A stretch of 64,000 bases of DNA, taken from NCBI GenBank assembly GCA_002082585.1, contig CP020563.1, forward strand, positions 3,714,001 through 3,778,000, given 5' to 3'. This document shows, in pieces, positions 16,868-25,708 of this stretch (position 1 is its first letter; each line of letters starts with the position of its first letter). Below the pieces are notes generated by a model. It saw nothing but the letters and a program-made list of their open reading frames with translations. It made no database searches and was not told the DNA's origin. Source of the DNA: Kitasatospora albolonga. Its GTDB lineage: Bacteria; Actinomycetota; Actinomycetes; Streptomycetales; Streptomycetaceae. The translations under genes were made by a program, and so were the position numbers.

Positions 16868-18835
16868 ATGAAACGACCGGCACTCCGCCGCACGCCCGGA
16901 GCCCGCGCCCCGCTCCTGCTGACGGTGCCCGCGCTGCTGGCCGTGGCGTTCCTGATGCTGCCGCTCGTCGGCATCCTGGCCCGTACCTCCTGGGGCGAAC
17001 TCGGTACGCACCTCACCGCCGAGCCCACCACGCAGGCGCTCCGCCTCTCCCTCCTCGTCTCGCTCTGGTCGCTCGGCCTCTCGCTGCTGTTCGGGGTGCC
17101 GCTGGCCTGGCTGCTGGCCCGGGTGCCGTTCCCCGGCAAGGCGTTCGTGCGCTCGCTGGTGCTGCTGCCGATGGTGCTGCCGCCCACGGTCGGCGGGGTC
17201 GCGCTGCTGCTGGCGTTCGGGCGGCGCGGGCTGCTCGGACCGTGGCTGGAGGACACGTTCGGCATCACGCTCCCCTTCCACACCTCGGGGGCGGTCCTCG
17301 CGGCGACCTTCGTCGCGATGCCGTTCCTGGTCATCTCGCTGGAGGGCGCGCTCGGCGGACTGCGCCCCCGGTACGAGGAGACCGCCGCTTCGCTCGGAGC
17401 CTCTCCGGTACGGGTGTTCCTCACCGTGACCCTGCCGATGGTCGCCCCCGGGCTGATCGCCGGAGCGGCCCTCACCTGGGCGCGGGCGCTCGGCGAGTTC
17501 GGCGCCACCATCACCTTCGCCGGGAACCTCCCCGGCACCACGCAGACCCTGCCGCTCCAGGTCTATCTGCTGCTCCAGGAGTCCCCGGAGGCCGCCACCT
17601 CGGTCTCGCTGCTGCTCCTGGCCATCGCCATGATCGTGCTCATCGCGCTGCGCGGGCGCTGGACGGGCACCCCGGGCGACCACCGCGAGCGGTCCGCCCC
17701 GCGCCCGGAGGAGCCGACGGCCGGGGACGTCCGCCCGGAACCACCCGTGTACGTACGGGAGAAGGCCCCCGGCTACGACCTGGAGAAGGCCCCACGGGAG
17801 CGCTGGCCCCTGCACGCCGACGTCACCGGCTTCACCCGGCTCACCCTGGACGCGGACCCGGGCACCACCATCGCGGTCGTCGGTCCCAACGGCGCGGGCA
17901 AGACCACCCTCCTGCGCGCCCTCCTGGGCCTCACCCCCCGCGCCCACGCCGCACTGCGCCTGGGCGACAGCGACGTCACCGCCCTCCCCCCGCACCGCCG
18001 GGGGGTCGCCTGGGTCCCCCAGGACGGGGCGCTCTTCCCGCACCTGAGCGCCCTGTCCAACACGGCGTACGGGCTCCGCGCCCGTGGCGTCCCCCGTACG
18101 GAGGCCCGGCGCGCGGCGCAGGCGTGGCTGGACCGGCTCGGCGTCGGCCACCTCGCCCACCGCAGGCCCGGCCAGCTCTCCGGCGGCCAGGCCCAGCGGG
18201 TCGCCCTGGCCCGCGCGCTGGCCGCCCGCCCGCGCCTGCTGCTGCTGGACGAACCGCTCGCCGCCCTCGACCAGACGACCCGGGCCCACGTCCGGCACAC
18301 CCTGCGCCGCCACCTCGCCGACTTCGGCGGGGTCTGCCTGATCGTCACGCACGACCCGGTCGAGGCGGTCTCGCTGGCCGACCGGGTCCTGGTCCTGGAC
18401 GGCGGCCGGGTCCTCCAGGACGAGCCGCCCGCCGAGGTGACCCGCCACCCGCGCTCGCCCTGGGTGGCCCGGATGCTCGGCCGCAACGCCTGGCCCGGCA
18501 CCGCCACCGCCGACGGCCTGGACCTGGCGGGCGGCGGCCGTCTCGTGGTCGCCGAACCCCTCCCCCCGGGCACGGAGGCCCTCGCGGTCATCGCCCCCGA
18601 AGCCGTCTCCGTACACCGCGAGAAGCCCACCGGCTCCCCCCGCAACGTCTGGCCCGGCACGGTCCGCGAGATCACCTCGGGCGGCAGCAGGCTGCGCCTC
18701 CTCATCACCTCCGACCGGGCGCCGGACCTGGTCGCGGAGATCACCCCGCAGGCGGCGGCCGAGCTGCGCATCGCGGACGGCACCGAGGTCTGGACGGGCG
18801 TGAAGGCGACCGAGGTGACGGTGGTCCCGCTCTGA
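16868..18835 (+). CDS. modBC: Fused molybdate permease-ATPase ModB-ModC
   Basis: 655-aa single polypeptide combining both halves of the transporter. Residues 15-265 are a ModB permease (five or six TM helices; EAA loop RPRYEETAASLGASPVRVFLTVTLP). A 50-residue linker follows. Residues about 320-655 are ModC: Walker A GPNGAGKTT, Q-loop VPQDGALFP, signature LSGGQAQR, Walker B LLLLDEP, switch His in VTHDPVE, and a C-terminal TOBE segment (NVWPGTVREITSGGSRLRLLI). No stop, start or frameshift separates the domains. In most bacteria modB and modC are separate genes; the fusion fixes 1:1 stoichiometry. Confidence 0.95.
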   Translation: MKRPALRRTPGARAPLLLTVPALLAVAFLMLPLVGILARTSWGELGTHLTAEPTTQALRLSLLVSLWSLGLSLLFGVPLAWLLARVPFPGKAFVRSLVLLPMVLPPTVGGVALLLAFGRRGLLGPWLEDTFGITLPFHTSGAVLAATFVAMPFLVISLEGALGGLRPRYEETAASLGASPVRVFLTVTLPMVAPGLIAGAALTWARALGEFGATITFAGNLPGTTQTLPLQVYLLLQESPEAATSVSLLLLAIAMIVLIALRGRWTGTPGDHRERSAPRPEEPTAGDVRPEPPVYVREKAPGYDLEKAPRERWPLHADVTGFTRLTLDADPGTTIAVVGPNGAGKTTLLRALLGLTPRAHAALRLGDSDVTALPPHRRGVAWVPQDGALFPHLSALSNTAYGLRARGVPRTEARRAAQAWLDRLGVGHLAHRRPGQLSGGQAQRVALARALAARPRLLLLDEPLAALDQTTRAHVRHTLRRHLADFGGVCLIVTHDPVEAVSLADRVLVLDGGRVLQDEPPAEVTRHPRSPWVARMLGRNAWPGTATADGLDLAGGGRLVVAEPLPPGTEALAVIAPEAVSVHREKPTGSPRNVWPGTVREITSGGSRLRLLITSDRAPDLVAEITPQAAAELRIADGTEVWTGVKATEVTVVPL

Positions 18836-18936
18836 GCCGACGCATGGCACGCGCCCCGGCGGGAACCAGGACTCGGGAACCAGAACAACTGCCGTACGCG
18901 TACTCAGGTACGACAGATCCGAGAGACGGGGCACCC

Positions 18937-19302
18937 ATGGCACTGTTCGGCAACGCGCACACCATCAACCCGGCCACCGCCCAGCAGGACTACGAGCGCC
19001 TCCTCGGCCAGGGCGAGCAGGTGCACGCCGCGTTCCTGCTGATCCGCGACACGATCCTGTTCACGGACCGTCGGCTGATCCTCGTCGACAAGCAGGGCAT
19101 CACCGGCAAGAAGGTCGAGTACCACTCCGTGCCGTACCGCAGCATCACGCACTTCGCGGTGGAGACGGCCGGGACGTTCGATCTGGACGCGGAGCTGAAG
19201 ATCTGGATCTCGGGCAGCTCCACCCCGCTCCAGAAGACGTTCACCAAGGGCGTCGACATCTACGAGGTCCAGGCGATACTGACGCAGTTCGTGGCGCGGT
19301 GA
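18937..19302 (+). CDS. PH-domain-containing small protein
   Basis: 121-aa bacterial pleckstrin-homology protein (bPH_1): ERLLGQGEQVHAAFLLIRDTILFTDRRLILVDKQGITGKKVEYHSVPYRSITHFAVETAG followed by LDAELKIWISGSS. Soluble, no signal peptide; function unknown. Same strand as modBC with a 101-bp gap; probably a separate transcript. Ends 21 bp from the convergent amidase gene. Confidence 0.85.
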   Translation: MALFGNAHTINPATAQQDYERLLGQGEQVHAAFLLIRDTILFTDRRLILVDKQGITGKKVEYHSVPYRSITHFAVETAGTFDLDAELKIWISGSSTPLQKTFTKGVDIYEVQAILTQFVAR

Positions 19303-19323
19303 CCTGAGAAAGCCCCGGAAGCC

Positions 19324-20094
19324 TCAGAAGGACGGGCGCAGCCGCGAGGAGGCCGCGTGGCCCGGGGCGGCGGCGCGCTGCCGGGCCACGCGCTCCCGCA
19401 GCTCGGGCAGCAGTCCGTAGAGCACATCGCCCGGGCAGCGGGTCTCGTAGCTGTCGCGGTGGCCGGAGATGACGTTCAGCCGGGCCACCTGGCCCTCGTC
19501 GAAGCGGCTCTCGGCGTTCGTGGAGACCAGCTCGACGGTGGCGAGCGGGTCGACGCCGGGCCGCAGCTTCCAGGCGGTGAGCTCCACCAGCGCGTCCATC
19601 ATCGGCTTCGGCACCTCGGTCCCCTCGCCGAAGGTCCCGATCGCGGCGATGCCGACCGTGTCGGCGTTGAACCCCTTGGTGTGGGCGCCGAGCACCGAGC
19701 GGGCCACGCCGCCCGCCCGGCCCTCGTAGATGGTGCCGCAGCGGTCGACGAGGAAGTTGTAGCCGATGTCGTCCCAGCCGTCCTTCCGGACGTGGTCGGC
19801 CTGGACGGCCCGGATCAGCTCGGGGGCGTCCGCGCAGTCGTAGTCGTTGGGGTTGCCGGTGTGGTGGATGAAGACCGCCTTCGCCGCGCCCGTGTAGTGC
19901 GGGCGCTCCCGGACCAGATCCTCGTCCGCCCGCCACTCCTGGCGGCTCACGACGGCGGGCTGCGGCAGTCCCCGGGGCGGCCTCGGGCCGGTGGCCAGCT
20001 CCGGCTGCTGCTCACGGGGCGCCGGTCCGTCCTGGAACACCAGGAGGACCAGAAGCAGCAGCAGGGTGCCCAGGGTGATTCGGCGGGACCACAT
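19324..20094 (-). CDS. Secreted peptidoglycan-recognition amidase
   Basis: 256-aa N-acetylmuramoyl-L-alanine amidase of the PGRP/Amidase_2 type. A membrane-spanning leader (RRITLGTLLLLLVLLVF) is followed by the catalytic domain. Zinc ligands visible: first His in AVFIHHTG, second His and Cys in ISGHRDSYETRCPG; Tyr in IGYNFLVDRCGTIYEG. It should cut the stem peptide from peptidoglycan outside the cell. ATG at 20092-20094 preferred; a GTG three codons upstream is possible. No cleavage site is obvious after the leader, so it may stay anchored. Confidence 0.92.
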   Translation of the reverse strand: MWSRRITLGTLLLLLVLLVFQDGPAPREQQPELATGPRPPRGLPQPAVVSRQEWRADEDLVRERPHYTGAAKAVFIHHTGNPNDYDCADAPELIRAVQADHVRKDGWDDIGYNFLVDRCGTIYEGRAGGVARSVLGAHTKGFNADTVGIAAIGTFGEGTEVPKPMMDALVELTAWKLRPGVDPLATVELVSTNAESRFDEGQVARLNVISGHRDSYETRCPGDVLYGLLPELRERVARQRAAAPGHAASSRLRPSF

Positions 20095-20264
20095 GGACTC
20101 CACCCTGCGCCCTGACCTCGGCCTTCGCAGGAGGGCGGGCCGATCGGGTGACCCCTGCCCGGCGCGGTCGTTTCGTCCGGAATGCGCACCGGGGGCGGTG
20201 TTCTTACGATGAGATCCGGATCATCCGCCGCGCCCTGCGGCGGGCCCGCCCGGATCGAGGAACC

Positions 20265-21872
20265 ATGGCCCACGACCGTACGCAGGACGCATCCGCGGTC
20301 AGCCTGAAACCGAACGCCATCGGGTTCGTCGACGCCCTCGTCATCGGCCTCAACGCGACCTCCCCCGCCTACTCCCTGGCCGCCGTGATCGGCCCGATCG
20401 TGGCCCTGGTGGGGATCTACGCCCCGGGCGTCATGTTCGCCTCCTTCGTCCCGATGCTGCTGATCGCCTCGGCGTTCTACTACCTCAACAAGGTGGACCA
20501 GGACTGCGGTACGACGTTCTCCTGGGTGACCCGGGCGATGGGCCCGTGGGCCGGGTGGCTCGGCGGCTGGGCGATCACCATGACCGGCGTGCTGGTGGTC
20601 GGTTCGCTGGCCGATGTGGCGGTGAGCTTCACCCTGCTGGCGGTGGGTCTGGACGGCTGGGTGGCCAACGACTTCGTGCGCCAGCTGCTGACCGTGCTGC
20701 TGATCATCGTGATGACCGGGCTCTGTGTGATCGGCACCGAGCTGTCGGCCAAGGTCCAGAACGCGCTGATCCTGCTCCAGGTCGCGTTCCTGCTGGTTTT
20801 CGTCGCGGTGGCGCTCTACCGGGTGTACGCGGGCACCACCGGCTTCGACTCCATCGAACCCTCGGCGAGCTGGCTCAACCCGTTCGGCGCCGGTGGGGCC
20901 GCGCTGACCGGCGGGCTGCTGCTCGGGGTGTTCATCTACTGGGGCTGGGAGTCGGCGGTCAACCTCACCGAGGAGACCGAGGACTCCGCGAGCGCGCCGG
21001 GGAAGGCGGGCCTGTGGTCCACGGTGGTGCTCCTGGTGACCTACCTGTCGGTGGCGATCGCGGTGGTCGCCTTCGCGGGGACGGCGTTCCTGGCGGAGAA
21101 CGCGGGCGAGGAGGAGTTCATCTTCGCGCAGCTCGCCGGGGACGTGCTGGGCGGCTGGGACTGGATTCTGCTGCTGGCCGTCGCCACCTCCGCCATCGCC
21201 TCCACCCAGACCACGATCATCCCGGCGTCCCGGACCGCCCTGTCGATGGCCCGGCGTCAGGCGCTGCCCCAGCACTTCGGTCACATCAGCCCCCGGTTCC
21301 GTACCCCGGACGTCAGCACGTGGTGGGTCGCGGGCATCGCCATCGCCTGGTACCTGATCGTCAACCAGATCTCCACCAACGCCCTCTTCGACTCCCTCAC
21401 CGCGCTCTCCCTCCTGATCGCCTTCTACTACGCCCTCACCGGGGTGGCCTGCGCCGTCTACTACCGGCGCCATCTGACCGAGAGCGTGCGCAACTTCGTC
21501 CTCATCGGCCTGGGTCCTGTGGTCGGTGCCGGACTGCTGGCCTGGCTGCTGGTGCGCTCGGTGATGGACATGTCCGACCCGGCCAACTCCTACAGCGGCA
21601 CCTCCTGGTTCGGCCTCGGCCCGCCGCTGGTCATCGGCATCGTGATCTCCCTCGTCGGCGTGATCCTCATGGTGGTGTGGCGGCTGCGGGACGCGGTGTT
21701 CTGGCAGGAGCGGCCGTCGGTCGCCGACCCGGAACTGGTGCACGCCACGGTCGCGAAGTCCACCGGCGGGAAGTCCAGTGGCGGGAAGTCCGGTGCCGGG
21801 AAGCCCACCGGGGGTGGGTCCGCCGACGGCAGGTCCGCCGACGGTGATTCAGCCGACGGGAAGGAGCGCTGA
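20265..21872 (+). CDS. APC-superfamily amino acid permease
   Basis: 535-aa secondary transporter with about 12 TM helices; the first helices read IGFVDALVIGLNATSPAYSLAAVIGPIV, a variant of the APC glycine-rich TM1, and TM6 reads FIYWGWESAVNLTEET. The cytoplasmic C-terminus ends in Gly/Ser/Lys repeats (STGGKSSGGKSGAGK, then SADG units) reflecting short DNA repeats at 21765-21860. The stop lies 1 nt before a universal stress protein, so the two are coupled. Substrate not predictable. The divergent gap upstream holds the palindrome GATCCGGATC at 20213-20222. Confidence 0.9.
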   Translation: MAHDRTQDASAVSLKPNAIGFVDALVIGLNATSPAYSLAAVIGPIVALVGIYAPGVMFASFVPMLLIASAFYYLNKVDQDCGTTFSWVTRAMGPWAGWLGGWAITMTGVLVVGSLADVAVSFTLLAVGLDGWVANDFVRQLLTVLLIIVMTGLCVIGTELSAKVQNALILLQVAFLLVFVAVALYRVYAGTTGFDSIEPSASWLNPFGAGGAALTGGLLLGVFIYWGWESAVNLTEETEDSASAPGKAGLWSTVVLLVTYLSVAIAVVAFAGTAFLAENAGEEEFIFAQLAGDVLGGWDWILLLAVATSAIASTQTTIIPASRTALSMARRQALPQHFGHISPRFRTPDVSTWWVAGIAIAWYLIVNQISTNALFDSLTALSLLIAFYYALTGVACAVYYRRHLTESVRNFVLIGLGPVVGAGLLAWLLVRSVMDMSDPANSYSGTSWFGLGPPLVIGIVISLVGVILMVVWRLRDAVFWQERPSVADPELVHATVAKSTGGKSSGGKSGAGKPTGGGSADGRSADGDSADGKER

Positions 21873-21873
21873 C

Positions 21874-22302
21874 ATGTCGGTCGTCCTCGGTTACGACGAG
21901 TCCCCCGGCGCCGCCCGCGCCCTGCGCATCGCGATCGAGGTGGCGGCGGCGTACGGCGAGGAGCTGGTGCTCGTCTACGGCGCCGCCGCCCCGGGCCTGC
22001 GCGACGGGGCCGAGTACCGCAGCCACTACGACGCCATCCGGCAGGCCGGCCGCACCGGTCTGGAGCACGCACTCACAGCGGCCGAGGCAGCAAACGTACC
22101 GGCGAGCGTGGAGGTGCTGGACGAGAGCCCCGCACAGGCCCTCCTGGAGGCCGCCGAACGGCACGGCGCCCGGGTCATCGTCGTCGGCACCTGGGGCGAG
22201 AGCCCGATGCGCGGGGCCCTCCTCGGCTCCACCCCGCACAAGCTGCTCCACATGTCCCCGATCCCGGTGCTGTGCGTCCCGACGGAGGAGGACGCGCCCT
22301 AG
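21874..22302 (+). CDS. Universal stress protein UspA family
   Basis: 142-aa single Usp domain: VVLGYDESPGAARALRIAIEVA at the N-terminus and VVGTWGESPMRGALLGSTPHKLLHMSPIPVLCVP at the C-terminus, matching the ATP-binding G-2x-G-9x-G(S/T) pattern in modified form. Its ATG overlaps the context of the permease stop (TGACATG) and GGAAGGAG precedes it. Usp proteins paired with transporters can modulate them; here that is inferred from coupling. Confidence 0.9.
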   Translation: MSVVLGYDESPGAARALRIAIEVAAAYGEELVLVYGAAAPGLRDGAEYRSHYDAIRQAGRTGLEHALTAAEAANVPASVEVLDESPAQALLEAAERHGARVIVVGTWGESPMRGALLGSTPHKLLHMSPIPVLCVPTEEDAP

Positions 22303-22322
22303 CTCCTCCGCGTGAAGCTCCC

Positions 22323-22342
22323 GGGGCCCGGTGCGGGGCCCC
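22323..22342. terminator. GC hairpin between convergent genes
   Basis: GGGGCCC (22323-22329) and GGGCCCC (22336-22342) pair across a short loop, in the 86-bp gap between convergent usp and antiporter genes. Symmetric, so it may serve both strands. Confidence 0.55.
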
Positions 22343-22388
22343 TGAGCGCTCCGGAGACCCTCCGCACGGCCCCCGGGCGCTCCGGCCC

Positions 22389-23615
22389 TCACCACGCCTC
22401 CCCGCTCTCCGCCGCCCGGCCCGGCGCCGCCGCCCCCGTACCGCCCTCCTCCCTCCGCAGCAGCCGGAACGCCAGCAGCGGGAACGTCAGCACCGACAGC
22501 ATCGCGGCGGCGACCAGGGCCGCGGCCTCCCCCGCGCCGATCACCTTCTCGTCCAGGCCGATCGCGGTGATCGCCACCACCAGCGGCAGACACGTGGAGG
22601 AGAACAGCGCGAGCGCGGACCGGGGAGCGCGCCCGGTCAGGTCGCGCGGGGCCAGCAGATACGCCGGTACGCCCCGGACCAGCAGGAACAGCAGCAGAAA
22701 GACCGGCAGGAGCAGCAGCGGACGGCCCCCGTCCAGAAGCGCCGCGAGGTCGAAGTCGATACCGGTCACGATGTAGAAGAACGGGACCAGGAAGCCGAAG
22801 CCGATGGCCTCGATCCGCCCCAGGATCTCCCCGCTGCGCTCGGGCACCGCCCCCTGGAGGACCAGCCGGGTCAGCATCCCGGCGGCGAACGCGCCGAGCA
22901 GGGTGTCCAGGCCGAACACATGGGCCAGCCCCAGCATCCCGGCGAGCAGCAGCATCACGAAGCGGACGGCGAACTGGCCGCTGCTGTGCAAGGTCTGGGC
23001 GATGATCCGGGCGAACCACGGGGGCCTCGGCCGCATCGCCCAGAGCACCGCGCCCACCGTGAGGGCCGCGAACACCGCCAGGACCGCGCTCGCCGCCCCC
23101 GGGCTCCGCCCGCTGAACAGCAGGGCCATCGCGATGATCGGCCCGAACTCGCCGACCGAACCGAACGCCATCACCACCGACCCGAACCTCCCCTCCAGCC
23201 GCCCCGCGTCCCGCAGGATCGGCAGCACCGCCCCCAGGGCCGTACTGGTGAGCGCGGTGCCGATGACCAGGCTCTTCGCCAGGTCCCCGCCGCTGAGCAG
23301 CAGGGCGATCCCGAGCCCGGCGGCGAACGAGCAGATCCAGGCCCCACCGGCCCGGCGCAGGGTGGGGCCGCGGACCTCGGCGAACCGGATCTCGTACCCC
23401 GCGAGGAAGATCAGCATCGAGAGGCCGAGGTCGGACAGGGCGTCGATGACCTGGTCGTGGTGGGCCCAGCCGAGCACATGGGGTCCGACCAGGATGCCGA
23501 GCACGATCTCGAAGATGACGACGGGGACGGACAGCCACCGCCCGGTCGCATAGCCGAGCAGCGGGGCGAGAACCGCCAGGGCCATGATCAGGACGAGGGT
23601 CCCGGGATGCTCCAT
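22389..23615 (-). CDS. Kef/CPA2-type cation:proton antiporter
   Basis: 408-aa membrane protein of about 12-13 helices: VVIFEIVLGILVGPHVLGW, GLSMLIFLAGYEIRF, ALTSTALGAVLPIL, FFYIVTGIDFDL. The membrane part matches Kef-type/CPA2 exchangers, but there is no C-terminal TrkA-N regulatory domain, so it is a short form. ATG at 23613-23615 chosen; the longer ATG at 23636 adds MPCYTRA. Ion specificity (K+ or Na+) is not decidable. Confidence 0.87.
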   Translation of the reverse strand: MEHPGTLVLIMALAVLAPLLGYATGRWLSVPVVIFEIVLGILVGPHVLGWAHHDQVIDALSDLGLSMLIFLAGYEIRFAEVRGPTLRRAGGAWICSFAAGLGIALLLSGGDLAKSLVIGTALTSTALGAVLPILRDAGRLEGRFGSVVMAFGSVGEFGPIIAMALLFSGRSPGAASAVLAVFAALTVGAVLWAMRPRPPWFARIIAQTLHSSGQFAVRFVMLLLAGMLGLAHVFGLDTLLGAFAAGMLTRLVLQGAVPERSGEILGRIEAIGFGFLVPFFYIVTGIDFDLAALLDGGRPLLLLPVFLLLFLLVRGVPAYLLAPRDLTGRAPRSALALFSSTCLPLVVAITAIGLDEKVIGAGEAAALVAAAMLSVLTFPLLAFRLLRREEGGTGAAAPGRAAESGEAW

Positions 23616-23710
23616 CGCTCGTGTATAGCAAGGCACGTCCAGGAATCAGCCGATATGACACCTTGTCACCATTCCTTCCCACAAAGCCCGGTCGACCCGG
23701 TCGGCTCGGT

Positions 23711-23823
23711 CAGCCCAGTCGGCTCGGTCAGTTCGGGCAGCCGGTCAGCCGGTCAGCCAGTCAGCCAGTCAGCCAGTCAGCCGGTCAGCCGGTCAGCCCA
23801 GTCGGCTCGGTCAGTTCGGGCAG
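23711..23823. repeat. 30-bp direct repeat flanking an 8-bp tandem array
   Basis: An identical 30-bp sequence (ending GGCTCGGTCAGTTCGGGCAG) occurs at 23711-23740 and 23794-23823. Between them are about 6.5 copies of an 8-bp unit, CCGGTCAG or CCAGTCAG. The right copy contains the last codons and stop of the peptidase gene, so the left copy is a duplicated gene tail. Confidence 0.92.
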
Positions 23824-25430
23824 TGTGTGTCCCGGGCGGGCCGTGCCCCGGTCACCAGGAAGTCGCTGACCACCCGGTCCCCGCAGGCGTTGCCGCTGCC
23901 CAGATACATCCCGTGGCCGCCCTGTCCGACCGTCACCATGCGGGCCCGCTCCCCGAGCGCCGCCCGCATCTTCAGGGCCCCGGCCAGCGGGGTGGACGGA
24001 TCGCGCAGGCTCTGGATCATCAGGATGTTCGAGGGGCCCTCGTCGGTCATCCGGGTGGGCCTCGGCTCCTCGTCGTACGTCCAGAAGGCGCACGGCGTGA
24101 TGTTCACGGGCATCCCGGCCGTCAGCGGATGCCGCGCCCGGTCGGCGGCGACCCGGCGGGCGTACCCGGAGGCCGGCCCCGGCCAGCGCACGTCGTTGCA
24201 GACCGCCGCGACCGTCATCGACGCGTCCTCGTCCGGCAGCGGACCGGCCAGCTCCGGCGGAAGAACCGGGCGGCCCCGCGGGTCCTGGGCCTCCTTCACC
24301 AGCCGGGCCAGCCGGGGGAACGCGGCATCGCTGTACAGGGCGTTCTGGAGCGCCTGCCGTAGCAGGTTCCCGGTGAGCGGGGCGGACGGCACGTCCGAGG
24401 CCCTGGGGTGCCGGTCCAACTGCCGTGCCAGCGCCAGGAACAGCGGCTGTACGTCACCGGGGCGCCGGGCCAGCCGGAGCCCCTCGGCCTCCCGGGCCGG
24501 GTCCGCAGCCCAGGCCGCGAAGTCGGGGAAGCGCTCGGCGGCGCCCGGCGCCATGTTGGCCAGCCAGCCGTACGCCACCCGCCCCGGGTCCGGGTCGCCG
24601 GTGCTGTCCAGGACCAGGCGGTCGACCCGGTCCGGATGCCGCTGCGCGTACACCGCGCCGACATAACTCCCGTACGAGGAGCCCCAGAGCGACACCTTCC
24701 GCTCACCCAGCGCGCCGCGCAGCCGGTCCAGGTCGCGCACCTCGTTCTCCGTGGTGAAGGACCGCAGCACCGGGCCCCCGTTACGGGCGCAGAGCTCGGC
24801 CGTGCGGCGGGAGCGCTCGGTGTTGGCCGCTGTCGAGCCGTCCGGCGCGGGCCAGGACCGCAGCGTCACCAGATGCCGGTCGGCCGCCGGAATGCCGCAG
24901 CCCGCCCGGACGGAGGAGCCGACCCCGCGCGGGTCCAGGCTGACCAGGTCGTACGCCCCCTCGGTCGCCGCCCGCAGCGCCTCGCCCTTCTGCGCCAGGC
25001 GCTGCACCCCGGAGGAGCCGGGCCCGCCGGGGATCACGAACAGCGTGCCCCGCCGGGCGTCCGGCCGGTCGGTGCGCAGCCGGGCGACGGCCACCTCGAC
25101 CGTGCGGCCCCCGGGGTCGCCGTAGTCCAACGGGACCCGCAGCACGGCACACTCCTGCCCGCCCGCCGGGACCGGCGCCCCGGCGGGCTGCTCACAGGGA
25201 CGCCAGACGAGCGGGGACGAGGACATGAGCGAGGGCGGAGACATGGCCGGGGACGTGAACGAGGGCGGAGACGTGCCCGGGGACATGAGCGAGGACGGAG
25301 GCGCGAGCGGGGGCGCGGCGCGGCCCGCCGGGCTGCCGTGTGCGACCGGCGTCACGGCGGCGGTCAGCGTGGCGGCCGCCGCGGCGGCGGAGAGGGTGAA
25401 CAGGAGTGCTCTACGGGTCCAATGCGTCAT
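23811..25430 (-). CDS. Secreted S33 alpha/beta-hydrolase, tripeptidyl-aminopeptidase-like
   Basis: 539-aa secreted serine peptidase. Signal peptide at residues 1-33 (WTRRALLFTLSAAAAAATLTAAV). A Pro/Ser/Met-rich linker with repeats (SPGTSPPSFTSPAMSPPSLM) follows to about residue 75. The hydrolase has oxyanion motif FVIPGGPGSSG, nucleophile elbow WGSSYGSYVG, acid in SLRDPSTP and His in GQGGHGMYLG, plus a TAP-like C-terminus with several Cys. Family members remove N-terminal tripeptides or cleave proline peptides. ATG at 25428-25430 gives a clean signal peptide. Confidence 0.9.
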   Translation of the reverse strand: MTHWTRRALLFTLSAAAAAATLTAAVTPVAHGSPAGRAAPPLAPPSSLMSPGTSPPSFTSPAMSPPSLMSSSPLVWRPCEQPAGAPVPAGGQECAVLRVPLDYGDPGGRTVEVAVARLRTDRPDARRGTLFVIPGGPGSSGVQRLAQKGEALRAATEGAYDLVSLDPRGVGSSVRAGCGIPAADRHLVTLRSWPAPDGSTAANTERSRRTAELCARNGGPVLRSFTTENEVRDLDRLRGALGERKVSLWGSSYGSYVGAVYAQRHPDRVDRLVLDSTGDPDPGRVAYGWLANMAPGAAERFPDFAAWAADPAREAEGLRLARRPGDVQPLFLALARQLDRHPRASDVPSAPLTGNLLRQALQNALYSDAAFPRLARLVKEAQDPRGRPVLPPELAGPLPDEDASMTVAAVCNDVRWPGPASGYARRVAADRARHPLTAGMPVNITPCAFWTYDEEPRPTRMTDEGPSNILMIQSLRDPSTPLAGALKMRAALGERARMVTVGQGGHGMYLGSGNACGDRVVSDFLVTGARPARDTHCPN

Positions 25431-25479
25431 GGAACAAGCCTGGTTGACCCGAGCCCCGCCGCCCATCCGGGAGGCCGGT

Positions 25480-25600
25480 CAACACCCACGGGGGCATCCC
25501 CCAGGACAACCTGGGGCCACCCCCCCGGACCACCTGGGACCACCCCCCAGGCCCCCCCTGGTGCCACCCCCCGGACCACCCCTGCGGCATGCCCCCGTCA
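25480..25600. repeat. Degenerate CCACC/CCTGG repeats upstream of MMPL gene
   Basis: Imperfect units such as CCCCCAGGACAACCTGGGGC, CCCCCGGACCACCTGGGAC and CCCCCGGACCACCCCTGCGG follow each other in the divergent gap between the peptidase and the MMPL gene. Some units are self-complementary (CCAGG/CCTGG), giving small hairpins. No promoter could be assigned. Confidence 0.6.
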
Positions 25601-25708
25601 CCCGTTCCCCCGCACCGGGGTGCCGGGTGGCGAGCGGAGCCGTTGAATGCGAAGTCCCCGACGCCTCGGACGGAGGCGCTTTCGGGAACGGCGCAGGACA
25701 GGAGCCCC

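Noticed and set aside
16817..18943. Long minus-strand open frame opposite modBC
   Set aside because: Gly/Arg/Gln/Glu-rich translation with no domain; antisense to an unambiguous ABC transporter.
23711..23823. CRISPR array
   Set aside because: Units are 8 bp without spacers and the 30-bp flank occurs only twice; no cas genes.
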